A DNA stretch of 6,006 nt. It comes from Flavobacteriales bacterium UBA6772 (lineage in GTDB: Bacteria > Bacteroidota > Bacteroidia > Flavobacteriales > UBA7430). The stretch is from the NCBI GenBank assembly GCA_002453265.1, contig DKGK01000009.1, positions 1-6,006 of the forward strand, given 5' to 3'. The position numbers and the translations under genes are program-made. Positions 1-6,006 of this stretch are shown here, piece after piece. Each line of letters opens with the position of its first letter. The stretch's first letter is position 1. The notes beneath the pieces were generated by a model. The model saw only the letters and a program-made list of their open reading frames with translations, was not told the DNA's origin and did not search any database.

Positions 1-215
1 TCCTTAAAAGTCTTATTAGGTAATTTTGAATTCAGGTGCTTGTGTATTTCTTTTAGTAAGAATAAGCCATCACTATAAAAGCCATTTATAAGTACAAAAT
101 TACCGAGTAATAGAGATTCTATTAGCTCCTCTATATCATTTCCTTTCGTAAACGATTGTAGTTTATCAGTCACTGTAATTGCTACAGGCTTAGTTACATT
201 TAGAGCTGAGTTCAT
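1..215 (-). CDS. Hypothetical protein, N-terminal 71 codons only (runs off left edge)
   Basis: An open frame starts at ATG 213-215 and stays open to the window edge, giving 71 complete codons and no stop. The protein begins MNSALNVTKPVAITVTDKLQ. An acidic amphipathic stretch (residues about 24-36, with IEELIESLLL) follows, then a hydrophobic segment NFVLINGFYSDGLFLL (about 37-52) and a basic tail containing KEIHKHLNSKLPNK. There is no signal peptide, and I recognise no motif or family. The start is chosen because it is the first Met of the open frame and the upstream sequence is typical A+T-rich intergenic DNA. It lies downstream of lon on the same strand but behind a strong terminator, so it should have its own promoter. 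That it is a real gene is supported by the clean frame; its function is unknown. Confidence 0.6.
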   Translation of the reverse strand, partial: MNSALNVTKPVAITVTDKLQSFTKGNDIEELIESLLLGNFVLINGFYSDGLFLLKEIHKHLNSKLPNKTFK

Positions 216-267
216 GGTATTTCAATTTTCGATAATGTAAGTAATCATTTTTGCTTATTACGCCTAA

Positions 268-292
268 TTTTGTATTTAAAATCATTACAAAA
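268..292. repeat. 7-bp inverted repeat upstream of the left-edge gene
   Basis: TTTTGTA (268-274) and TACAAAA (286-292) are perfect inverted arms separated by 11 bases. The right arm overlaps the candidate -7 box at 288-295. The geometry would fit a dimeric regulator site, but the arms are A+T-rich and could be chance. Confidence 0.3.
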
Positions 293-295
293 CTA
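288..295 (-). promoter_or_regulatory. Candidate -7 box for the left-edge gene
   Basis: Read on the minus strand, bases 295 to 288 are TAGTTTTG, an exact match to the Bacteroidota -7 pattern TAnnTTTG. It would give a leader of roughly 65 bases. No clear TTG -33 element lies 17-23 bases upstream. The region is so A+T-rich that a chance match is quite possible. Confidence 0.25.
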
Positions 296-374
296 ATGAC
301 TCAAAACATTAATATTGTAAGTATGATTCTGCCCTACACAAATTAATTCTAGAAGAATAAAAACCTGTTTTATT

Positions 375-408
375 AAAAAAAAACCCACTCATATTAATGA
401 GTGGGTTT
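375..408 (-). terminator. Rho-independent terminator of lon
   Basis: AAACCCACTCAT (381-392) and ATGAGTGGGTTT (397-408) form a perfect 12-bp stem with a 4-base loop. On the minus strand the stem runs directly into a run of Us (bases 383 down to 375, the first three shared with the stem). It starts 19 bases after the lon stop codon. On the plus strand no T tract follows, so it works in the lon direction. Confidence 0.93.
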
Positions 409-426
409 ACTATATATTAAAATACT

Positions 427-2877
427 TTAGATTGTTTTTGCATCTACAACTTTACTGTCTGTTATCGCCAAACCTATTACATCAATCATTTTATCAACAT
501 AATTAAAAGTAAGTCCTTTTAAATAATCAGGTTTAATTTCTAGAATATCTTTCTCGTTGTCTTTACAAAGAATAATTTCTTTAATACCTGCTCTTTTGGC
601 TGCAAGTATTTTTTCTTTTATTCCACCAACTGGCAAAACCTTTCCTCTAAGCGTAATTTCACCACTCATAGCTAAACTTTTCTTTACTTTTTTCTGAGTA
701 AAAAGAGATGTTAAAGATGTTAACATAGTAATACCTGCCGAAGGACCGTCTTTTGGAACAGCTCCTTCAGGTACATGAATGTGAATATCCCATTTTGAAA
801 ACACCTCAGGTTTAAGTCCAAACTTATCGTGATTAGCCTTAATAAATTCAAGAGCTAAAACTGCTGATTCTTTCATCACCTTACCTAAATTACCAGTAAG
901 CGTTAAACGCCCCTTACCCGGACTTAAACTAGATTCGATAAACAATATACTACCACCTACCGAAGTCCAAGCTAAGCCAGTTACAACTCCAGCTACGTCG
1001 TTGTTTTGGTATTTATCTTTGCTATAACGCTTAGGACCTAGAATATCAACTATTAAATCTGAGTTTAATTTAGTTTCATATTCATCTTCCATAGCAATAC
1101 TTTTAGCAGCATAACGAACGAGCTTAGCTAATTTCTTATCTAATCCACGTACACCAGACTCACCTGTATAACCTTCTACAACTTGCTCAAATTCTTTTTT
1201 ACCAAGCTTTAAAGCATCCTTACCTAAACCATGCTCTCTGAGTTGTTTTGGTAAAAGATGTTTTTTAGAAATTTGTACCTTCTCCTCCATCGTATAACCA
1301 CTAATATCAATAATCTCCATTCTGTCTCTTAAAGCAGGTTGAATGGAATTTAATGAATTTGCAGTTGCGATGAACATTACTTTAGACAGATCGTAATCCA
1401 TCTCTAAATAATTATCGTAAAAAGTAGAATTTTGCTCGGGATCTAAAACTTCTAATAAAGCAGACGATGGATCTCCTTGGCTTCCCATAGCAAGTTTATC
1501 AATCTCATCTAAAACAAAAACAGGATTTGAAGTACCTGCCTTTTTAATAGATTGAATTATTCTACCTGGCATTGCACCGATATAAGTTTTACGGTGTCCA
1601 CGAATTTCAGATTCATCGCGTAAACCACCCAAACTCATACGAATGTATTCTCTACCTAAAGCTTCAGCAACAGACCTTCCTAAAGAAGTTTTACCAACTC
1701 CTGGAGGTCCATACAAGCACAAGATAGGCGATTTCATATCGCCTTTAATTTTCAATACAGCCAAGTGCTCTATAATACGTTCTTTAACGTTTTCTAAACC
1801 ATAATGGTCTTTATCTAAAACTTTCTCAGCACGTTTTAAATCAAATTTATCTTTGGAATAATGATTCCAAGGTAATTCTAAAACAGTCTCTAAATAATTG
1901 CGTTGTATAGAATAGTCGGGCACTTGCGGATTAAGTCTCTGTAACTTCTTTAAATCTTTCTCTACTTGCTTAGAAACCTCTTTAGACCACTTTTTCTTAC
2001 TAGCTCTAAGACGCATCTCTTCAACTTCCTCGTGGTGTGTATTACCACCAAGTTCCTCTTGAATTTGCTTTAATTGCTGATTTAAAAAATACTCTCTTTG
2101 TTGTTCGTCTAAATCTACTCGTACCTTATTTTGAATTTCATTTTTCATTTGAATCATATTAACCTCATGATTCAAATGAATTAATGATGTTCTTGTACGC
2201 TCTTCAAGGTTAGGTTGTTCTAGTAATTTCTGCTTCGTCTTAACATCAATATTCATGTTAGAAGCAACAAAATTTATTAAAAACGAATCGCTCTCAATAT
2301 TCTTAATCGCAAAAGAAGCTTCAGAAGGAATATTTGGAGATTCTTTAATGATTTGTAGAGCTACATCTTTAACACTTTCTACTAAAGCCTTAAATTCCTT
2401 ATCTCCTTTAGCAGGTTTAGTTTCCTGAAAAGTAGTAGCATTTGCTTTAAAGTAAGGCTCTTCTTGCGTAAACTCTTGTATATCGAAACGCTTTTGACCC
2501 TGAATAATAACAGTGGTATTACCATCGGGCATTCTAAAAATTCTCAAAATTTTTGCTAAAGTACCCGTAACATTTAAATCCTCCGATTTAGGGTCTTCAA
2601 CCTTTGCATCCTTTTGAGCAACAACACCTATTATTTTATCACCCTCATTTGCATCTTTAATCAATTTAATGGATTTGTCTCTACCTACAGTTATTGGAAT
2701 AACAACTCCAGGAAAAAGAACCGTATTTCTCAATGGTAAAACGGCAATTTCATCTGGCATATCCTCGGCATTTAACCGCTCCTCATCTTCTTGTGTCATT
2801 AATGGAATTAGCTCTGCTTCTTGGTCTAATACCTTTGAAAGAGAGAGTTCATCAAGTATTTTTATTTTCGTATCCAT
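427..2877 (-). CDS. lon: ATP-dependent serine protease Lon (endopeptidase La)
   Basis: This 816-residue cytoplasmic AAA+ protease should degrade misfolded and short-lived regulatory proteins as a homohexamer. An acidic N-terminal tail (1-43) precedes the substrate-binding LAN domain (about 44-240, from IAVLPLRNTVLFPG). A coiled-coil helical region follows (about 240-340, with the QREYFLNQQLKQIQEELG signature). The AAA+ module has Walker A GPPGVGKTS (390-398), the aromatic pore-loop Y432 in TYIGAMPG, Walker B VFVLDEID (453-460), sensor 1 N507, a probable arginine finger R519 and sensor 2 R577 in SGVRGLD. The protease domain has S713 in DGPSAG and K756 in GGIKEK, spaced 43 residues as in E. coli Lon S679/K722. 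Length is normal for a bacterial LonA. ATG 2877 is the first Met and is preceded by an A-rich leader with AGAAAG, as is common in Bacteroidota. A terminator follows the stop; no terminator separates it from the GlmU-like gene upstream. Nothing is truncated or missing. Confidence 0.98.
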   Translation of the reverse strand: MDTKIKILDELSLSKVLDQEAELIPLMTQEDEERLNAEDMPDEIAVLPLRNTVLFPGVVIPITVGRDKSIKLIKDANEGDKIIGVVAQKDAKVEDPKSEDLNVTGTLAKILRIFRMPDGNTTVIIQGQKRFDIQEFTQEEPYFKANATTFQETKPAKGDKEFKALVESVKDVALQIIKESPNIPSEASFAIKNIESDSFLINFVASNMNIDVKTKQKLLEQPNLEERTRTSLIHLNHEVNMIQMKNEIQNKVRVDLDEQQREYFLNQQLKQIQEELGGNTHHEEVEEMRLRASKKKWSKEVSKQVEKDLKKLQRLNPQVPDYSIQRNYLETVLELPWNHYSKDKFDLKRAEKVLDKDHYGLENVKERIIEHLAVLKIKGDMKSPILCLYGPPGVGKTSLGRSVAEALGREYIRMSLGGLRDESEIRGHRKTYIGAMPGRIIQSIKKAGTSNPVFVLDEIDKLAMGSQGDPSSALLEVLDPEQNSTFYDNYLEMDYDLSKVMFIATANSLNSIQPALRDRMEIIDISGYTMEEKVQISKKHLLPKQLREHGLGKDALKLGKKEFEQVVEGYTGESGVRGLDKKLAKLVRYAAKSIAMEDEYETKLNSDLIVDILGPKRYSKDKYQNNDVAGVVTGLAWTSVGGSILFIESSLSPGKGRLTLTGNLGKVMKESAVLALEFIKANHDKFGLKPEVFSKWDIHIHVPEGAVPKDGPSAGITMLTSLTSLFTQKKVKKSLAMSGEITLRGKVLPVGGIKEKILAAKRAGIKEIILCKDNEKDILEIKPDYLKGLTFNYVDKMIDVIGLAITDSKVVDAKTI

Positions 2878-2923
2878 AGTTTTTTCTTTCTAAAATAGCT
2901 TTGTAAATGCAATGATAAGCCCT

Positions 2924-2953
2924 TATATGCACAATTGGCAAAGTATATGCCAA
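2924..2953. repeat. Short direct and inverted repeats over the lon -7 box
   Basis: TATATGC occurs at 2924-2930 and again at 2944-2950, exactly 20 bases apart (about two helical turns). Overlapping the second copy, TTGGCA (2935-2940) and TGCCAA (2948-2953) form a perfect 6-bp inverted repeat around AAGTATA. That centre contains most of the proposed lon -7 box. The layout resembles an operator, but no binding protein can be named from the sequence. Confidence 0.4.
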
Positions 2954-2969
2954 AGGCTATAACTGACAA
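2939..2969 (-). promoter_or_regulatory. Candidate lon promoter
   Basis: On the minus strand a TTG (2969-2967) is followed after 19 bases by TATACTTTG (2947-2939). This is close to the Bacteroidota TTG / TAnnTTTG layout, although the TA-to-TTTG gap is three bases rather than two. Transcription would start near 2933, leaving a leader of about 55 bases. The repeats described at 2924-2953 and 2952-3038 overlap it. I see no heat-shock operator of the CIRCE type. Confidence 0.4.
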
Positions 2970-3038
2970 AAGGGCGTGTTTGTGTAACTAAGCTCTATAT
3001 TGTTCCGACAATTCGAAAACTTTTGTCAGTATAGCTTT
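2952..3038. repeat. 19-bp bulged inverted repeat across the glmU-like/lon junction
   Basis: Bases 2952-2972 and 3020-3038 are reverse complements over 19 base pairs. The left arm carries two extra single bases (a G near 2955-2956 and an A near 2960-2962). The core ACTGACAAAA (2962-2971) against TTTTGTCAGT (3021-3030) is perfect. The right arm lies inside the GlmU-like gene (codons for about K376-K381). The left arm lies beyond its stop codon and contains the proposed lon -33 TTG. A minus-strand transcript could fold into a long stem around a 47-base loop that includes the stop codon. No U tract follows, so it is not a standard terminator. Confidence 0.6.
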
Positions 3039-4163
3039 CTCTGTTTCATTAAAAATTACCGACCTGCGTTCCATAACTTTTTCGACTACTTCGAACGCTT
3101 TTTTTATTTGGTAGGTTGTTTGTCCTTGTGGACCACCCCAAGAAAAGGAGGGAATAAAATTTCGTGGAAATCCAGCGCCATAAATGTTGGCACTTACCCC
3201 AACTACAGTTCCTGTATTAAACATGGTATTTATTCCACATTTAGAATGATCGCCCATTATTAAACCACAAAATTGTAAACCTGTTAACTTAAACCTACCT
3301 ATTTCGTAATCCCACAATTTAACCTCTGCATAATTATTTTTCAAATTCGAGTTGTTAGAATCTGCTCCAATATTACACCATTCTCCTAATACAGAGTTCC
3401 CTAAAAAGCCATCATGTCCTTTATTAGAGTAACCAAATATAACTACATTATTAAGCTCCCCTCCTACTTTAGAATAAGGTCCTACAGTAGTTGGTCCATA
3501 AATTTTAGCCCCTAATTTAGTATGAGCAGATTCGCATAATGCAAAAGGTCCTTGTATAATGGAGCCTTCCATAACCACAGCATTCTTGGCAATATAAACA
3601 GGTCCCAATTCTGCATTTATAATTGCACAAGACACCGAAGCACCTTCTTCAATAAAAAGATTATTTTCTCCTAGAATAGTATTCGTAGCATTTGCTTTTT
3701 CTGAAACCCTATCTTTTGTCAGTAAATTAAAATCTGCTGTAATTTCAGTTCCATTATGACTGAATATATCCCAAGAATTTAAAATATGAGTAAAAGAAAC
3801 ATCAGTATATGATTTTACACAATCTAAAGATTCTTTGAAATTACCAGATCGGAAGGCAATTATATTTTCATCCTCATCAAATAAAGCTTCGTTAAAATCT
3901 AAAGCTAGTACATCCTTTACCAATTCATTATTAGGACAAATGGCTCCATTAATCCAGATTTGATCCTCTTGTACATCCGAAGGGTATTTAGCTTGAAGAT
4001 AAGCTTCGGTAACAAAACCACCAAGAACAGACTCACTTGGTAAGTAATGAGCCCATTTTTCGGTAATGGTAAGTATCCCAATTCTAAACTCAGCTACTGG
4101 ACGAGTATAAGCAAGCGGAAGGAGGTTTGAACGATTTTGATCGTCGAATAATAAATATCGCAT
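2988..4163 (-). CDS. GlmU-like (alternative Bacteroidota type) sugar-phosphate nucleotidyltransferase/acetyltransferase
   Basis: The 391-residue protein matches the Bacteroidota GlmU-like family (TIGR03991 type), thought to act in UDP-N-acetylglucosamine supply for the cell envelope. The N-terminal part (about 1-150) begins MRYLLFDDQNRSNLLPLAYT and carries the family stretch RPVAEFRIGILTITEKW (21-37). It lacks the GxGTRM-type loop of classical GlmU uridyltransferase domains. From about 164 to 335 there is a left-handed beta-helix of hexapeptide-like turns, including LGAKIYGPTTVGPYSKVGG. The segment KGHDGFLGNS...NIGA (248-267) lines up with the GlmU acetyltransferase active site, making H250 the likely equivalent of E. 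coli H363 and N264 of N377; this alignment is mine by eye. ATG 4163 is the first Met. Its own promoter may be the weak TATATTCC (4187-4180) with a TTG 16 or 21 bases upstream. The rpmE2 terminator lies between this gene and rpmE2, and lon follows 110 bases downstream. The family call is firm; the exact reaction is inferred. Confidence 0.88.
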   Translation of the reverse strand: MRYLLFDDQNRSNLLPLAYTRPVAEFRIGILTITEKWAHYLPSESVLGGFVTEAYLQAKYPSDVQEDQIWINGAICPNNELVKDVLALDFNEALFDEDENIIAFRSGNFKESLDCVKSYTDVSFTHILNSWDIFSHNGTEITADFNLLTKDRVSEKANATNTILGENNLFIEEGASVSCAIINAELGPVYIAKNAVVMEGSIIQGPFALCESAHTKLGAKIYGPTTVGPYSKVGGELNNVVIFGYSNKGHDGFLGNSVLGEWCNIGADSNNSNLKNNYAEVKLWDYEIGRFKLTGLQFCGLIMGDHSKCGINTMFNTGTVVGVSANIYGAGFPRNFIPSFSWGGPQGQTTYQIKKAFEVVEKVMERRSVIFNETEKAILTKVFELSEQYRA

Positions 4164-4209
4164 AAGTATTTTTTAATTAGGAATATAGGCAGTTTATTCA
4201 AAACAAATC

Positions 4210-4245
4210 AAAAAACAAAAAGAGCCCTGTAAACAGAGCTCTTTT
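4210..4245 (-). terminator. Rho-independent terminator of rpmE2
   Basis: AAAAGAGC (4218-4225) pairs with GCTCTTTT (4238-4245), and CTGT (4227-4230) pairs with ACAG (4233-4236) around a tiny AA loop. The intervening pair is a G-U wobble on the minus transcript but a C-A mismatch on the plus transcript, so the minus direction is favoured. On the minus strand the stem leads into two runs of Us broken by one G. It begins 25 bases after the L31 stop codon. Confidence 0.88.
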
Positions 4246-4270
4246 ATAATTCGGTAACAAAAAGTAAATC

Positions 4271-4522
4271 TTATTTAGAAAACTTGGAGTAACGATTTTT
4301 GAATTTATCAATACGACCTGCAGTATCAACTAATTTCATTTTACCTGTGTAAAATGGGTGAGATGCATTTGTAATTTCACGTTTTATTAATGGATATTCA
4401 GTACCATCAATTGTGATTGTTTCTTTTGTTGCTGCGCAAGATTTAGTTATGAAAGTTTCGCCAATCGACATATCTTTCACTGCAACTAATCTGTAATTAT
4501 CTGGATGTATTCCCGTTTTCAT
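4271..4522 (-). CDS. rpmE2: 50S ribosomal protein L31, type B
   Basis: This 83-residue protein of the large ribosomal subunit bridges the two subunits in known ribosome structures. The start MKTGIHPDNYRLVAVKD is typical of the type B form. The L31 signature is clear: HPFYTGK (55-61) followed by GRIDKF (69-74). It has a single cysteine (C29) and no CxxC pairs, so it is the zinc-independent (C-minus) version. In several other bacteria this form replaces the zinc-binding L31 when zinc is scarce. I see no recognisable Zur box here, and it may be the only L31 of this organism. ATG 4522 is the first Met, with a weak AGAGAAC purine stretch just upstream. It is transcribed from a likely promoter at 4548-4555, has its own terminator, and is divergent from the lipoprotein gene. 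Confidence 0.97.
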   Translation of the reverse strand: MKTGIHPDNYRLVAVKDMSIGETFITKSCAATKETITIDGTEYPLIKREITNASHPFYTGKMKLVDTAGRIDKFKNRYSKFSK

Positions 4523-4547
4523 CTTGTTCTCTATTTATTTCGGATTG

Positions 4548-4555
4548 CAAATGTA
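4548..4555 (-). promoter_or_regulatory. rpmE2 promoter -7 box
   Basis: Read on the minus strand, bases 4555 to 4548 are TACATTTG, an exact match to the Bacteroidota TAnnTTTG pattern, followed by CA. It would give a leader of about 20 bases. The -33 region is weak: the nearest well-placed element is TTC-like, and a true TTG lies 25 bases upstream, slightly too far. Confidence 0.6.
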
Positions 4556-4568
4556 GGAAATTTCTCAA

Positions 4569-4617
4569 AAACGAAAAACACAAATCGATTATTTTAAAAA
4601 TAAATTTCTTTTCGTTT
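4569..4617. repeat. 9-bp inverted repeat between divergent promoters
   Basis: AAACGAAAA (4569-4577) and TTTTCGTTT (4609-4617) are perfect inverted arms. Outside them AGGAAA (4555-4560) and TTTCCT (4620-4625) are also inverted and touch the two -7 boxes. Each promoter therefore reads TTTTCGTTT, then TTTCC, then its TA box, with an 8-base gap on the rpmE2 side and a 2-base gap on the lipoprotein side. Confidence 0.45.
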
Positions 4618-4624
4618 CGTTTCC

Positions 4625-4632
4625 TATCTTAG
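4625..4632 (+). promoter_or_regulatory. Lipoprotein gene promoter -7 box
   Basis: TATCTTAG followed by CA resembles the Bacteroidota TAnnTTTG box with one mismatch (A for the third T). It lies 19 bases before the ATG, giving a very short leader of about 12 bases. No clear TTG -33 element is visible. Confidence 0.45.
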
Positions 4633-4651
4633 CATCGCAAATATAAGCAAT

Positions 4652-6006
4652 ATGAAAACACTATTTAGGACTTTGGTTCTATTAATAATTCTTTTTTCTG
4701 CCTGTCGTAAACCAGACAGTTATTTTCAAGGAACAACAGAGCTCAGATTCTCTGTAGATACACTGGTATTCGACACTATATTCACTTCGGTTGGTAGCAT
4801 TACCAAAAGGATTAAGGTTTATAATGACCTAGATGAAGATGTAAGAATTGACGAAATTAGACTCGCTAAGACGGGTAATTCACCGTACAGACTTAATATA
4901 GACGGCGAGCAAAAGGACTATGCAAACGATGTAATTTTAAGATCTAAAGATAGCTTACACATATTTGTTGAGGCAACAATAGATCCTAACGATACAAATG
5001 AGGCTTTAATTAGAACAGATTCTATTACTTTTTCTACTAATGGAAAAACACAAGATATTGATTTAGTTGCTTGGGGACAGGATGCGTATTTCTACTATAA
5101 CAATTCATATTTTGTTTTTGAAAATGAAGATCCAGAAATAGAGAATGATAGTTTATTTTTTTATAGTGTTACAGAACCAACTATATGGAATAGTGACAAA
5201 CCTCATGTAATTTATGGAAATGTAATTGTTCACGAAGGTGGTTCGCTAACAATTTTAGCAGGTAGTAATGTAAATTTGCATCACAGTTCCAATATTATTG
5301 TTTTAGAAGAATCAAGTTTAAAAGTTTTAGGAACTATAGATGAACCTGTTTTAATAGCCTCGGATAGATTAGATGAATACTATAGAGACCTAGCCGGACA
5401 ATGGGGAAGGATTTGGTTAGCAGGAGGTAGTTTAGATAATGAAATTAAGAATGCTACTATCAAAAATGGAACGATTGGTTTACAAATAGATACTGTAGCG
5501 AATGCTTTTGAACCTAGTTTACGTTTAGAAAATACTATTATCGCGAATAATAGTAGTTATGGAATTCTTGCTTACTCTAGTAATATAGAAGCCTCTAATT
5601 GCCAAATTAGCGATAATGGAACGCACGACTTGTATTTGTTTGCTGGAGGTAGTTATCGTTTTAGCCAATGTACTTTTGCCAATTATAATTCGGCTCACCA
5701 AGCTCCTTCTATACGAATGAGTAATTTTTATGAAGATGTTGATGGAAATGAGATCCTTAGACCTATGGAACGTGCATACTTTGAAAACTGTATTATTTAC
5801 GGAAGAATACAAAGTGAACTAGGAATTGAAGAAACTGAAGAAACAATGTTTAATTACAAGTTTAATAATTGCTTGATGAAATTAAAAGAAAGTGATTTTG
5901 ACATTTCTAACTCAGCACATTTCGTTTCAAACACCTATAATGAAGATCCTAATTTTGTACAAGAAATGGACGCCTATGAATACAATTATGAACTAGACAC
6001 CTTATC
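4652..6006 (+). CDS. Lipoprotein with Ig-like region and right-handed parallel beta-helix (C-terminus beyond window)
   Basis: The frame is open from ATG 4652 to the right edge, 451 complete codons with no stop. A lipoprotein signal peptide (MKTLFRTLVLLIILFSAC) places the lipidated cysteine at C18; the residues after it (RKPDS) are not a clear surface-export signal, so inner or outer face is undecided. Residues about 31-140 are beta-rich (FSVDTLVFDTIFTSVGSITK, then KVYNDLDEDVRIDEIRL) and resemble the Ig-like fold of ASPM/SPD-2/Hydin or choice-of-anchor D regions; this is inference. From about 185 a beta-helix begins with a GGSLTILAG turn and continues with a ladder of N/Q-C-x-hydrophobic steps at N316-C317, Q339-C340, N379-C380 and N406-C407, preceded by N267-A268 and N294-T295. 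The final visible part (EDPNFVQ, about 431-437) resembles the closing turns of such proteins, so only a few dozen residues are probably missing. No catalytic residues of polysaccharide lyases are evident. The function is unknown; a cell-envelope binding or structural role is the most that can be said. Confidence 0.85.
   Translation, partial: MKTLFRTLVLLIILFSACRKPDSYFQGTTELRFSVDTLVFDTIFTSVGSITKRIKVYNDLDEDVRIDEIRLAKTGNSPYRLNIDGEQKDYANDVILRSKDSLHIFVEATIDPNDTNEALIRTDSITFSTNGKTQDIDLVAWGQDAYFYYNNSYFVFENEDPEIENDSLFFYSVTEPTIWNSDKPHVIYGNVIVHEGGSLTILAGSNVNLHHSSNIIVLEESSLKVLGTIDEPVLIASDRLDEYYRDLAGQWGRIWLAGGSLDNEIKNATIKNGTIGLQIDTVANAFEPSLRLENTIIANNSSYGILAYSSNIEASNCQISDNGTHDLYLFAGGSYRFSQCTFANYNSAHQAPSIRMSNFYEDVDGNEILRPMERAYFENCIIYGRIQSELGIEETEETMFNYKFNNCLMKLKESDFDISNSAHFVSNTYNEDPNFVQEMDAYEYNYELDTL

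Noticed and set aside
232..328. Two similar stretches, ATAATGTAAGTA (232-243) and ATATTGTAAGTA (312-323)
   Set aside because: Only about 11 of 12 bases match in very A+T-rich DNA, with no symmetry and no clear relation to a promoter; chance is the simplest reading.
2669..2893. Plus-strand open frame of 74 codons
   Set aside because: It lies almost wholly opposite the N-terminal coding part of lon, is rich in Ser and Ile as antisense frames of this kind often are, and has no recognisable domain.
2999..3012. Small hairpin ATTGT/ACAAT near the end of the GlmU-like gene
   Set aside because: Five A+T-rich pairs inside coding sequence with no U tract; too weak to call a terminator.
3000..3263. 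Plus-strand open frame of 87 codons
   Set aside because: It is antisense to the C-terminal part of the GlmU-like gene, whose family match fixes the true frame; the composition is rich in Phe, Tyr and Cys and matches nothing.
4164..4270. Possible operon of rpmE2, the GlmU-like gene and lon
   Set aside because: A good intrinsic terminator at 4210-4245 separates rpmE2 from the next gene, so same-strand order alone does not support one transcript.
5525..5812. Minus-strand open frame of 95 codons
   Set aside because: It is antisense to the beta-helix part of the lipoprotein gene, whose signal peptide and repeated N-C steps support the plus frame.

Overview
This window looks like an ordinary chromosomal housekeeping region of a Bacteroidota bacterium, most likely a member of the Flavobacteriaceae. 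The support is the strong A+T bias, A-rich leaders without strong Shine-Dalgarno sites, promoter-like boxes of the TAnnTTTG type, and gene families typical of that group: an alternative GlmU-like protein, a type B L31 and a beta-helix lipoprotein. No species can be named from the sequence alone.

Layout from left to right. Bases 1-215 are the start of a minus-strand gene of unknown function that runs off the left edge. Bases 216-426 hold its possible promoter and a strong intrinsic terminator (375-408) that ends the lon transcript. Bases 427-2877 (minus) encode the ATP-dependent protease Lon with all catalytic motifs intact. Bases 2878-2987 are the lon leader and promoter region, which carries unusual repeats. 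Bases 2988-4163 (minus) encode a GlmU-like sugar-phosphate acyltransferase/nucleotidyltransferase. Bases 4164-4270 contain the rpmE2 terminator. Bases 4271-4522 (minus) encode zinc-independent ribosomal protein L31. Bases 4523-4651 are a divergent promoter region. From 4652 to the right edge (plus) runs a lipoprotein with an Ig-like region followed by a right-handed parallel beta-helix; it has no stop inside the window.

The minus-strand genes probably form mostly single-gene transcripts. rpmE2 and lon each end in an intrinsic terminator. I see no terminator between the GlmU-like gene and lon, so readthrough into lon is possible. Functionally the genes cover translation (L31), cell-envelope amino-sugar supply (GlmU-like), protein quality control (Lon) and the cell surface (lipoprotein). 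Nothing shows that they act as one system.

I found no convincing new biological system, mobile element, CRISPR array or RNA gene. The best unexplained signal is a 19-bp imperfect inverted repeat with two single-base bulges. One arm lies in the last codons of the GlmU-like gene and the other in the putative lon promoter (2952-3038). A second compact set of repeats sits on the proposed lon -7 box. A shared dyad between the rpmE2 and lipoprotein promoters and a ladder of Asn-Cys positions in the lipoprotein are smaller points.
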